The translations under genes were made by a program, and so were the position numbers. A DNA stretch of 64,000 nt from Ailanthus altissimus (taxonomy: Eukaryota; Streptophyta; Magnoliopsida; Sapindales; Simaroubaceae), in assembly GCA_946807835.1 (NCBI GenBank), contig CAMPEX010000001.1:2991001-3055000 (forward strand), written 5' to 3'. Each line of letters starts with the position of its first letter. Position 1 is the stretch's first letter. Positions 46,630 to 58,800 of this stretch are shown one piece after another. A model generated the notes under the pieces. It did not search any database. It had not been told where the DNA came from and saw nothing but the letters and a program-made list of their open reading frames with translations.

Positions 46630-47316
46630 CCGGACGTACTAAAAGTGTTGATGGGCTCACAGTTTCGTTCACAAAGACACAAGTGTGTTGTTATCATTCA
46701 ACAAAATGAAAGTTGAAATGGCTAAGCACCAACTCAATATAAAATTTTCTAAAAGGTTTCTATATTAATTTTAAATCTGCTTCAATAACTTCATCTCCAT
46801 GTCTCAATCTTTATGGTTTATATAGAGACTATTTGGATCAAGTTATAAATTATAAAGATTACTAAAAAATTCTACAACAAAAGATCAAATTCTAAAATTG
46901 TGGCTAGAACTAAAGTTTAAAGTTACAGAAAACCCAAGTCTAAAAATACAACTAATATTGGAAATTTCAAACCTAATCTGCACTAATTCAATACAACAAG
47001 CTCCTAAGTCTTGTATTGATAGCTAAAGTCTTCAATCCCTGCTCGCTGTCAAGATTTGATCCAACAACTATCGCTTAACTCACCATATTTTTGACAGTAA
47101 CTTTCTCCAGAACTTTTAACTTGTTGAGTTCATTAGTTTTTGCCTCCAGCTCTTACAATTGACTTCTCATTTTCTTCTTAGGCATTTCATCACATGGGCT
47201 AGTGTTGGTGATTTAGGCTATTCTTAACTACTTGTGACAATGCCAAGTCCTAATTGTAATATCCCTTATCAATGTTGTGTCACAATGCAATGGTCTAATC
47301 GTGACATCTCCCACCA
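46630..47316 (-). repeat. 5' LTR of gypsy F
   Basis: About 687 bp, minus strand start TGGTGGGAGATGTCACG at 47316; left edge CGGACGTACT, degenerate relative to the other LTR. Partner of 32726-33455. Confidence 0.82.
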
Positions 47317-47801
47317 CTTATTTTGCATTATGAACTGTCGCTGAAAGAAATTAGTTAAAACTCACAAAAATAACACCGGCATGGTGTTCTGAATCAAAGT
47401 ATAAGTTTTTATGAAAAAAAACTAATAACCTTATGTTGCCTCACAAGCATTTTCTCAATAAAGAAATTGGTTGAAAGTTAACAAAAAACCTAACATAGTG
47501 TTGTTAAAAAATCCCAACACAGTGTTGTGAGCCAAAATATAAGTTTTCATAGAAAAGTAATGATCTAATTTTGTGTCACAAAATTTCATCACTAAAAGAA
47601 ATTGGGTAAAACTCACCAAACAGCATCATGTTCTGATTCAAAATATGTGTTTTCATAGAAAATAGAACAATCTCATTTTGCGTCACAAACGTTTCATCAC
47701 AATTTTTTATTTATGAACTTGCTAAAACTTTATGAAGAAAGCCAACACACGGTGTTCTGAGACATAATATAAGTTTTTATATAAAATAACAACCTTACTT
47801 T
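47317..47801 (+). repeat. ~120 bp tandem repeat segment
   Basis: Four diverged starts of the block GTTCTGARYCAAAATATAAG at 47387, 47524, 47630 and 47754 (spacing 137, 106, 124). Between them lie GTGTCACAAA, TTTCATCAC and AAACTCACCAAA blocks. Ends at the copia LTR at 47802. Confidence 0.8.
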
Positions 47802-49936
47802 TGTTGGATAAGGTGCTTATGTGCCATTTTATTATTGTATGAATATTAATTATTTAATATTTATACAATAAATATTTTGAAAAAATTCTTTTATAATATA
47901 TATTAAATTGTAAGATGATTGTAATATTTCAGACATTGAATGATCCGAAGAAGGTCATATATAGTCTAAAGGAGTTTAGATTAGTGCTAAGGGTTAGCAA
48001 TCCTGAGAGTTCTAAATGCTAAGAGTTAGAGGGTTATAAGAGTCAGCAAAATCTAAGGAGTTAGAGCATTGTCTGAAATGGGATAAAAACTTAAAAATAT
48101 ATTAATAATGATATAGTTGCAAGGATTCGCAATTAATGGTAGAAAATTTCATTATGCAAGTATGTTCTTAAACTTTATGTTCCTAATCTATCTTTACTGA
48201 TGCGACTTTGTCAGTGAAGATCTTATCATATATAGATTAATGTCTATCTATAGCCATACAGGTATTCAATAAGGATTGGGTACTGAACAGACTTAATGAG
48301 GACCTCCAATAAACGTCCTATAAAGCTCCCAATTGATGATTTTCTCAAACTTAGTAGCATTCGTGGTCTTTTGACCTGAACACTATGGTGAACTTATAAG
48401 TGATCCACCATACTTAGGTTCCACACACATCAAAGACCTTTCATGATCTGACCACTGGGTGTCACTGGTATGTTCTGATGCTCATAGAGTCTAGTGTGTG
48501 TAGATATAAGATCCATCAACTCATATGGGTGAGTTGTATATCTTGATACTCTAAGATTGTATTTTAGAAAGTCTTATGACCACAAGCATAAAACTCAAGA
48601 AAGAGTTTTTCGTAGGATAAATAATATTGTAAAAGTGTTTGCGTATATTATTTATGAAAATAAAAAACTAGAGATAAGTTTACAATTGAGCATATAGAGA
48701 CTTAACAATAATGATCTATGTTCTTGCTCTTTCAAGATTTGCATGACGAAGGGATTCTACAAATATATATTAATCTCAGCTTGTATGGTTTAACACACCA
48801 TTCTGTAATTTTTGTAACTTATGTCTGGGGCATTGTTTACGAACTTATGAAAGAGTTCTATAAGATAAAGAGATGTGAACCTAGAAAATTTTACAATATG
48901 AAGTGTACTTGTTGAGGACTGGGTAGTGCACTAGGTCAAATATTTTGATTTGGAAATATTTGAAAAAGTAGTGATTGTTTCAGGTTCTCTCGAGAAACTA
49001 GTGGGCTTGACAAGTGACAAGTGATGATTAGTCATTTGGGTGCCATGTGTCGTTGCTAAATCCATTAAATTGTCACCATATGCTTGCCATTTATCAATTA
49101 ATAGCATGTTGAGGCCTTTATAGATTAACAAATGGCAAGGTAATTGCCATACTTATTATTTTAAGGATGTGTCTTTGTAATGTGTAAACATTGCAAGTTG
49201 TTTTTAGCTAAGCAAAATGTTGGACATGGACATATTTGACTTGGCTGAATGAAGATGTCTAAGTGTTAGACTAATGACTAAGGAAAAGAAAAAGATACTT
49301 GACCGAATGATATTAAAATGAATTGTCACATTTGTATTAAAAGGACATATGTCCTTAAGCTACAAAATGTGTAGGTTGACAATTTGTTGAAGATAGTAAA
49401 TAAGAGACAAATGTGTTGCAATATATTTGGCCATTAAAATAAGTGTTAAAGTGGTAAGCATGTGGCAGTTTCACTATTTAAATGTGAAAGGTTACAATTG
49501 CTTTAAGGAGTGACTAAGTGTTAGCAAAGAAGAAAATAAAGCTAGAGAAAGATAATATTTCGATAAAAAGGGAATAACAAAGAAAAGAGTTTTCTTTGTT
49601 AGTTCTTCACACTTGGTCGAGAGACCATTGAAGCAAAGAGTTACTTCAAATTCAAATCTGGCTAAAATTAATGCTACTATTCTAGTTTCGTAATCCGACC
49701 GGATGTTACAAACTAGAATTACTCACGAGATCACTTCAGGATGAACTCTAGTAATAGAAAATACCTTGAATTATCTTCAAAGGTAATTTTTAATTTTATT
49801 AGTGTAATGAGACTTAAATTCAGTATGTATATATTACAATAGGAAATTAGATTTCTTTTCCACTACATTAAATTTTATGTGAGCAACTATTAAAATTAAA
49901 AATTGTAATATACACACTTGTACCTTATGCACAACA
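47802..49936 (+). repeat. 5' LTR of copia element B
   Basis: 2,135 bp, starts TGTTGGATAAGG and ends CCTTATGCACAACA, an extended inverted match. Same family as the other large copia LTRs (block GTCTGGGGCATTGTTTACG near 48825). Inserted in the tandem repeat; the flanking pentamer is ACTTT, and its partner is beyond the window. Confidence 0.87.
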
Positions 49937-50930
49937 TATTAATAAAATGGTAACATAGCTCATGTTTGTGTACTGTATGGGATGATTGGAGTGATTGTGG
50001 TGTCATTGGAATTGTTTGAGGGGTTGTCACTGATGCATTTCAAGTGTTAAAAGTGCAAAAATCAAAGATAGTGAGTGCGATGCTATAGTGCTGGTAAGTC
50101 TGTCTTACGGCGTTGGGGGATGGGCTCCAGAGCTGTAGTACTGGGAGTCTGATGCTATGGTTCCGCTCACGCTATTCACTCTGATATTTTAAATTGTTTA
50201 AAAAATGCACGTGATGTTTATTTATGCAATAAAATGTTATTAAATTGCAATATAAACTGTGATTATTTATTTTATGTAGGAAATCAAAATGGAAGCCCTA
50301 CTAGTGGAGGTTAGTTATGCTTGCAGAAAACAAATGTGTTATTAAAAGTCACATCCTTATGAGATGGGAACAAGAGTACAAAAATATATCTCAATCAGAT
50401 TGAATAGTTTTTCATTATTAGATAATATTATACATTGATTTGTATTATCAATACAGTGTTAGGCGGGACATATTGGTCTTTCCCAAGATCACTAAAGTAT
50501 GAAGGATTTGATCGGTGTGATTTGGTCGATACTGGTTAATATGAGATGGGGAAAATATATATGAAACTATTGTCCTAGATTGCTAATGTGTGCAGGTAGT
50601 ATCGATAGCATATATTTAATAATTGACAAGTTAATCAATGGTAAGAGTTGCATGAGATGTAATTGACAAGAGTTGTCTACCTTTTGGGTTTATAAGGCCA
50701 AAATTGCTAAAGTGTGTTGCTAGAGTAAAATTCCAATGGGGTCTACTTTCTACTGTATAGTTTAAAGTGTTTAAACTGTCATTTTCTCTTTGAGAGATTT
50801 AGGGGATTATGTAAAGTAGTGGGAGGATATCTTTAAATTAAAAATTATATAAATGTCATATCCATGATCTAAAGCATTGTTAATTAATGTTAGAAATGTT
50901 CTGCTACACATCTCCTATTTAATCTTATAG
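49937..50930 (+). other. copia element B primer site and leader
   Basis: Primer site TGGTAACATAGCTC at 49948-49961, a mutated initiator-methionine match. The leader aligns with that of element A: a GC-richer stretch at 50085-50170, the CCCTACTAGTGGAGG block near 50297, three degenerate copies of the ATTGCTACAG motif (about 50485, 50577, 50699) and the stem-loop 50759-50777 (arms AGTTTAAA/TTTAAACT, loop GTG). Confidence 0.75.
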
Positions 50931-53810
50931 AGTTTAAGATAGGTATCTTATAGATATAAGATCAATATGAGTAATCTATTAACATAATTAATCTAGGCAT
51001 ACCAATTATAGGGTATTGAGAAATATTTAGACTTACTTATGATTCTGATAATAGTATTAAATTCATAAAAACTTAGATATATTATAGATCAAAAGATACT
51101 AAATAGGTGTTTCTAATAGTGTCTCTTCGGAAAAGGTGAAAATTTATCAGAAATGGATTAAAAATAATTTGAGAGTCAAATCACATATTTTGGCTTTGAT
51201 GTCAAATGATTTTCAAAGGGAGCATGTGCACAGGAGATGTGTAAATGGTACAATGCCCCGTTTGATATTTATTTGATATATCTAAATCACAGATAGAGAA
51301 TAAATCACATTGGAAAGTGTTTCCACTAGGGTGAAGTTTGACATAGTAAATGTTACTATTTAATGCACCTTACTTTTATAAAGATAGACCCTTTAGATAT
51401 ATGTTTACCAATTATTGACATCTAATTAACATAAGATGCTAAGAAGTGTAGGGGTATGAGATATCCCTATTCTTCTCATATCTGCAAAGCGTTGTATGAT
51501 TTGAGGAATGATAAGAAGCTTTTAAAGGAAAAGTATAGCTTCACATAGAAAATGGAGATTTTCTAAACGTGGTAATTGTTAGGACTTTTAAGTCACTTAT
51601 CCATTATACTAAAAGCACAACATTGTATAATTGCTATTTTGTACCAAATATTATATAGAGAATCATATCACTACCAATAGTAAGACAAAGGGTTATCATG
51701 AATAAATTATGAATATTTTCTCAAATTTATATGATAATGATAATATTTTAGTAACTGAATGTCAGTTAATAAATGACTATTATATCTTAAATACAATAAC
51801 AAATGTCTAGGTGAATAGAACAAATTGTAATTCAGGAACTTGGTATAATAAAAAATTATGGGACATGAGATTAGGTCATGTAGATATGAGATGATTATCT
51901 CTTCTGGTTAAGAATAAGCAGATATTTGATCTGACTATAAAATCTTGGCCAATATATAAATATTGGATTCGAAGAAAAATGACCAAATACTTATATAGAT
52001 ATTGGATACCGGCCCACTGATTTACTGAAACTAATACATAGTGATATATGTGGTCCAATAAATCATATTACAATTGAGTGGATTTTAATACTTCATTATC
52101 TTTATTATGATTTATCACGATACAGATAGGTGTTTTTGGGAAACATAGGTAAAAAACTTTTGAAGTGTTTAAAAAATTCTGACTAGAAGTAGAGAAATAA
52201 ACCCTTATGTATATTAAATTCCTTCAATGAGATCGATGTGATTTATACATGAGTAGTAAATTCATAGACTATTTAAAAGAGAATGAGATTCTTACTCAAT
52301 ATAGTCCTTTTGGTACTCCTCAATGCAAAGGTATTTTAAAGAGGAGGAATTGAACTTTAGTAGATATGGTCCGATCAATATTGAGCTTCACCCGAGCTTC
52401 TAGAATATCTATAGGATTCTACTTTAGAAACTGTTATTCACTTATTCAACTGAGTTCCATCGAAAGCCATTAATTCTACTTTGTATGAGATATAGACTAG
52501 AAAACAATCGAGTCTTAAGTATGTTAAGACTTACTAATATTCTGCTTGCATAAGAGTTAAGAAAATAGGATAAACTTACATCCAAAAGGTACAAGTATCG
52601 ATTCACAGTATATCCCAAGCATTCTATGGATACTAATTCTATGATCCAGAATAACAAAATGTGTTCATTTCTCGTACTGCCATCTCCTAGGAGAAACAGT
52701 TTCTCATAGGGTCGTGGAGATTGTAGAAAGATTGGACTAGATTAAGTCAATCAAAAAATATATAAATCGAGGGTGGAACTTTAAGGTCAATTGAGTGAAT
52801 TACCTCTAACATACTCACTCTATAGGTCTGAACGGATATCAAGGCCACCTGTTAAGTATATTTGATACCTAAAGGTGCCTTTGGTATTTTTTTAATTAAC
52901 GAAAATGATCATTTGACTTATAGAGAAGCGATGTTAGACATCGATTTGGGAAATTGACAAGATGCCATGAAATTCAAAATTGACTCTATACATGATAATC
53001 AAGTCTGGGACTTAGTTTTACTTCCCATATGAATTGTTCTTATTAGTTGAAAAAACATTTATGTTACAAAATTATGGGCCCGATATGAAGGTATAGACCT
53101 TTAAAGTCTGATTGGTAATAAAAGGTTAGACTCAAATAGTAGGAATCAGTTATGAGAAAACCTTTTTCACTAGTAACCATGCTTAGGCTATTTGAATTTT
53201 GTTTGCTATTACAACATATTAAGATTTTGAAGTCTGGCATATAGATGTAAAGACGGTGTTCCATAATGGATATCTCGCTTAAGAGATGTGCATGGAATAG
53301 TTTGAAGTTTTTGCATTTAGCCAGACTTTTAATTTGATGTGCAAAATGAAGAAGTCCATGTCAACTTAAGCAATTTTCCCAAAGCTGAAATCTTTATTTT
53401 AACAAGGAAATTAGAAAGTCTGGTTTCATCAAGAACCTTAAGATAAAGCGTGTATGTTAAGAAATGGCAGTAGGGGAATGATTAACTTTCAAGTTCTGTA
53501 TGTGGAAGATATACTAAATGTTAGAAACGATGTTAATATGTTACAAGTCAATTAGTTAAAAGTGGTCTGAGTAAGAACTTCTGCATGAAAGATTTGGGAA
53601 AGACTTTCTATATACTAACTATAAAGTGTTATAAGGATAAGAGCTAGGATCCTGATAAGACTATCCAATCTTCGTACACAAACTGTGTCTTGGAAAGGTA
53701 CAACTTTAGTAACTATAAGATAGTTAGTGTAACTTTCAAACATGGCATTCAACTTTCTAAAAGTGTCATTGGCAAGAAGATGAAATTGTTAGAGTGGCTA
53801 ACTGTTATTA
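50931..53810 (+). pseudogene. copia element B gag-pol (strongly decayed)
   Basis: Same domain order as element A with stops every few dozen codons. Gag remnants at about 51000-51230; protease region near 51460 (YSYSSHICK type block); GAG_pre-integrase LWDMRLGHVDMR near 51860; integrase FIDYLKENEILTQYSPFGTP near 52260; RT with the blocks QVWDLVLLP (about 53000), DVKTVF-like near 53245 and MKDLGKTFYILTIKCYKD near 53590. RT stops at about 53810, at nearly the codon where element A stops, and an inverted LTR begins. Much older than element A by its mutation load. Confidence 0.8.
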
Positions 53811-54573
53811 TGCAGTGCATAAGGTGTAATTGTGTACATTATAATTTTTAATTTAATAGCATGTCTCGCATATAAATTAACGCAGCGAAAAGAAAATCTA
53901 ATTTTTTATTACAATATACACATATTGAATGTAAGTTTCATTACACTAATAAGATTAAAAATTACGCTTAAATATGATTCGGGGTATTTTCTGTTACCAG
54001 AGTTCAACCTGAAGTGATCCCACGACCAATTCTAGTCCGCAGCATCTGGTGAGATTACGGTTATTGAAGTAACCATTGCTTCTAATTGCTTTTAGCTTAT
54101 ATGATGAATAGGGAAAGAAAACATCTTTCTTTCTTTCTTTTTTTATTTATGTCTAACACTTAGACATAAATTAAAACTCTTACTTAAATGCTCGAATGTT
54201 TAATGTAAAAAGAATAATAAGTTTTTCTTATTATTCTAACACTTGTCTAACACTTAGACTTTACAAAGCAATTGCAAGCAATTTACAATTTCTTTCTTTC
54301 TAAATTACCGAATATGTTAACCATAAATACTTTATTTAGCTTAGTCACATTAAGCATTGCAAAACCATTTTGCAATAAGACACATCTTTGACTTTCAAAG
54401 ACATTTGTCTTTAAGCTAAGTAATGGTGGCAATTGTTTTTGAATTGTCTAACATTTAGACAAATCAAAAGCTATCGAATCAACCAAAGGTAGCATTTCTT
54501 TGGTGGCTGAATCTCTTCAATTTAATTGTAACTATTACAATTCTACTTTGTTGTCAAATTGCTATATATATAT
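53811..54573 (-). repeat. inverted copia LTR, 3' part
   Basis: Reverse complement of the last ~760 bp of the copia LTR family: starts TGCAGTGCATAAGG (compare minus strand of CCTTATGCACAACA), then the inverted block CCAATTCTAGTCCG that matches the LTR at about 49690. Interrupted at 54573 by a gypsy LTR; its remainder, if present, lies right of the window. Confidence 0.78.
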
Positions 54574-55492
54574 AATGTGAATCTCACAAAGAAAAGTGAG
54601 ACTCGATGTTCAATGAGGTTTATTTGCCCAAGGATTGTTATAATTCATATTTCAAATAAATAAAAATAAGAACCTTGGCCCATTATCTATAAGAGATAAG
54701 AACCAAAAGTATAAGAAATTATAGATGCCACACTCAAGATGGATTAGAAGTTATGAGTGATAAGTCTAGAAGAATACCATAAGATGAAATCTTAATAAGT
54801 TCTAATAAAAGTTCTCTGAAGAACTTAAAGAGAAAAACTCTCACAAATGTTATTTCATAACTTATGTTTTCTCAAATCCTTCAATCCCCATGTTATTTTT
54901 AGAGACCATATAGGATGTCAAGTTACAAATTAAAACTTGAATTCAAACTTATAGCTACCTTCACACCCAATAGTCTATAATTACAACTAACACAATAAAT
55001 ACAATTATAAAATTTAAACATAACTTCTACTAATTCAACTAGCATGTACCTAAGTCTTGATTTAGAAAGCGAATTCTTCAATTACACCAAAAATGTCAAG
55101 CTTCACCTATTAAATGTTTAACTTTTCTTTTTAACTAAAGTCTTCAATTTCAACAAAGATGTCAAGTTTCACCTAATAAGTGTTTAGCTTTTCCATCTTA
55201 ACTTTATCTAGAAAGCTTGGAAACTTGTGCTATAAAACTTATAATTCCATAATTACCCTTAAAATTGATTTTCTTTCTTTGTGCCTTTCACTCTCCTACC
55301 AATGCATTGGCAGCATTTATTATCTTAAATACTCAATTCTGAACAATTAGTATCTTGAACAAATTTTGAATTTGATATGTCATCAATTAGCCCATCTATT
55401 GCTTCATTGATTTTCTTAGATCTTTCCATTGTCATTAGACCCCCTTAAATGCTCAACAGATATTATGAAACTTTTATAGCTTGATCCACACA
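54574..55492 (-). repeat. LTR of gypsy form D
   Basis: Left edge TAATGTGAATCTCAC (degenerate TGATGTGA), right edge TTGATCCACACA, about 918 bp. Minus-strand start carries a pol tail with MTMERSKKINEAIDGLIDD, homologous to the tail in the plus copy at 18632. TATA-rich ATATATATATA precedes it on the left. The frames 56756-56460 and others nearby belong to different elements. Confidence 0.8.
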
Positions 55493-55812
55493 ATTTCTTC
55501 TCTCCTAAAAATAATTTGTCCTCAAATCCTTTTTAAATCAAAAGGACTCAAATCAATAACATTAAAGCTTGCACTTACATTATACTCACTTGGAGGGTCT
55601 GACTTATAGGTGTTCCCATTGGATGCAACTTAGAACGCCTTTGAACTAGAATTTTTTGTCTTAGCAAATGCACCCAAACTTAATCACTAAGCTTAAATAC
55701 GACTTTCTTGAACTTTATAGTGATATAGTTGATGGTGTGACAATCAACACATATTCTCCATAACCCAAACTTCTTAGGCACAAGCATCATTGAAATAAAT
55801 AAGGACTCGTGC
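55493..55812 (-). pseudogene. internally deleted gypsy pol (second copy of form D)
   Basis: Minus strand: MLVPKKFGLWRICVDCHTIN followed in frame by YITIKFKKVVFKLSD, stop, VWVHLLRQK, i.e. RT start joined to integrase end, the same junction as at 18300-18420. On the 5' side it is cut at 55812 by the Tekay LTR; the rest should lie right of the window. Confidence 0.85.
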
Positions 55813-58800
55813 TGACAGGACCTGCCCCAAGACCCTCTACTGTAGATACCAACGGCCCTGCCAGGCACCTTGATAGACGTTTCTTAGAATTTAACTGTGT
55901 AAGTTGAGAAATTACAGGAGGCGAACCCCCTTTTAGTTCTTGCTATTACTGAAAAAATCTTGGAATATACTGTTGGGATTTATGCTTACATGCTATCCGT
56001 TTATGCCTGAGTATTTGTTTAATATTTATACTAGTATTATTGTTTCATTAAATCGCTAATTATATTTATATATGGTAAGATGCTTGTAACATTTCAGGCA
56101 TTGTACTATCTAAAAGAGTTCAGATCTGGTCTAAATGAGTTTAGATTAGTGTTAAGAATTAACAACGCTGAGAGTTATAAATGCTAAGAGTTGACATTGA
56201 TAAGAGTTATCAGGTTATAAGAGTTAGCGATATCTAAAGAGTTAGAGCCTTATCTGAAATCGAACAAAGAACTAAGAATATATTAGTAATGACGTAGTTG
56301 CAAAGAGTTACAAACAGTGCTAGGAAATGTCATTATGCAAATATGTTCTCAAATATTATGTTCCTGATTTATCTTCACTGATGCTGGTCTGTCAGTGAAT
56401 ACCTTAATAAATATATAGATTGGTGTATGTCTATATCTGGATGGTCCAAATGGTTTATCTTAGCAAACCATGAGTTTAGTGGAAGCTTGTATAGAGATAC
56501 AAGTATTCAGTAAAGACTGAATACTGAACAGACTCATAAAGATCTCTAATAGACATCTCATAAAGCTGTCAATGGAGGAACTTTCGAGTTGAGTAGTATT
56601 CGTGATCCTTTGACCTGAGTGCCATGGTAGGCTTGTGAGTGATCCACCATGTTTTAGTTCCACATATGTCAAAAACTTTTCATGGTCTGACCGTTGGGTG
56701 TCGCTGGGTATGGTCCAATGCTCATGGAGTCCGGTGTGCATAGATATGGGATACATCAGCTCATTTGGGTGAGTATTATATCTTAATACTCTATAGGTTG
56801 TATTTTAGAAAGTTTTATATCCATAAGCAATAATTCCTGGGAAAAGAGTTTAACCCTAGGGATAAATAATATTACAAAAGTGTTTGGAAATATTATTTAT
56901 TGAACTACAATTCTAAAGATAAGCTTTCGGTCGAGCATATGGAGATTTGATGGTGTTGATCTTTATCTCTGCTCTACTCGGATATAAATGATGGAGGGAT
57001 TATATGAATATGTTATAACCTCAACTTGTATAGTTTAACGTGTCGCTTTGTAATATCCGTAACGTGTGTGTGGGGCATCGTTCACGGACGTATGGAGGAG
57101 TTCCATATGACAATTCAGGCATGGACCTAGAGAGTCTCACAATATGAAGTGTATTCATTGTGCACTGGAGCAACTTAATGGATTGAATAGTTCCATCCTA
57201 AATATTCCAGCAAACCGAAAATATGTTTCGGGGTTCCTCGGGTTGTGCACTTGTTTAAACTTAAATGTTAAGTATATTATTTAATTAGTTGATAAGAGTT
57301 ATTAACTAATTAGATATTAACAAGTGGCACAATTTTATTGTATGAATTATTTTACCATGAATTCAACCATTTACCATGTTAGTAAAATCAAATAAGGAAA
57401 TATTAATTATTCAAATAGTTTTTGAATAATTAAATTAATGTTATTTAAATAAATAAAATATGATTTTATTTATTTATTATTTTATTCTTAAATGGAAGAC
57501 ATACCTAATTTGAGAAATATAAACTAAATTTAGTGGAGCACCATTTTATTATTAATGGTTAAATTTATTAGACCATTAAAATGGCTACTAAAAATTGTTT
57601 TGGTAGTTGGCTACTTAATCTAATTTTGGTGGAGCACTTGTGAAGTGTTGAGAGCACTAAAAATGGTTGAGTTTTATGTGTGTTAACAAGTGTGTGAATA
57701 AAAAATTTGTGCAAGTATTGAGAAGAAAAAGAAGAGTTGGTTTTGAGAGAGTTTTTCATTGAACAAAGACTTGTGAGAAAAACTAAAGGAGAAAGAAAAA
57801 TAAATCCTTCTTATTTTTCTTTTAAGTAATCAAAACCTTGTTGCTGTAGATTATATTGTTGCTATTCTAGCTTCATAATCCCACCAGATTGTTGTGAACT
57901 AGAATTAAATAAAGTGCACTCCAAGGTGAGCTCAAAGTTGGAGCAAAGAAATCCAGATTTAAAATCTTCATTGGAGGTCTTTAAAGGTATGTTTTCTGTA
58001 TTCTTAAGTTGTTAGAATTGAAGTACATGTGTATATATTGATTACATAATAAATTCTGCTGCCAAATTCATGTATATGATACATGTGTTTAGTTTTTTCA
58101 ATATGTACACAATCACATGCATACACTTTAAAATACGTCAACATACACGTGAAAATAACTTTTTAAATTTAAAAAAAAGGGCAGAGTTTCCCTTGTTTTT
58201 CTAAGAATCCAATATAAAATCTGCAAAGAAATTGCACTTCTATTTCAATACAGCTGCTCAATATCTCCAAATAGGACCTCCAGTCCTTTTCAAAACCAAA
58301 TCCATCTTAACTCACCAATTCCATTTTTGATCAAAAACTGACATACTAGTAAAACGTGAAACGATCATCACAATATCAAAATCTTTTCTTGTTTGTTCAA
58401 AATATATGTAAAATACACAAGCCTATACTACTAGGCAAAAAGCAAAAAGAGTTCTACTTAGCAAATTTACATTTACAAAAATTAGCTTTAGATTTAGCCC
58501 ACTAATTGGCAGTAGGAGAATTGGCAGCTTGCGTACCGAGACCTGCACCTGAAAAGAGGGTTTAGAAAACATAAAACACAAAACGAGTGAGCTAAAGAAG
58601 CTCAGTGAGTGCATTTAAGATTTCAAATAAAATAACATTCTGCATAAATATTAAATTCTAAGGACATGCATAAATCATATTTCTAAAACTTGTATAAAGT
58701 AGTAAAATGGTTTCTAACATCATAAGTCGATGAAATCTTGTCGAGCGAGTTTTATTTACATCTTCTGAAAACAATATCTAAAATCTGTAAAATATAATAA

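Larger units (their letters stand above)
32726..47316 (-). mobile_element. gypsy F with nested insertions, 14.6 kb
   Basis: Minus-strand element inserted in the tandem repeat. LTRs 32726-33455 and 46630-47316 align throughout; the primer site is at 46617-46629. Flanks TTCAT (32721-32725) and CTTAT (47317-47321) both derive from CTCAT by single C-to-T changes, and CTCAT is the repeat-unit consensus at this spot. Own internal sequence is gag (45352-46616), RT, RNase H and the integrase start (33456-35973), all decayed. Protease and integrase core are missing. Inserted in it are the solo LTR 33907-34696 and the LTR 35974-36820/45284-45351, which holds gypsy E. Confidence 0.85.

Noticed and set aside
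54560..54574. Short TA microsatellite
   Set aside because: Only about ten bases of TA; too short to be of note beyond being the insertion site of gypsy D.
57568..57759. Conserved antisense frame shared with 61997-62188
   Set aside because: Located in two homologous copia solo LTRs; best explained by LTR homology and not by a gene.
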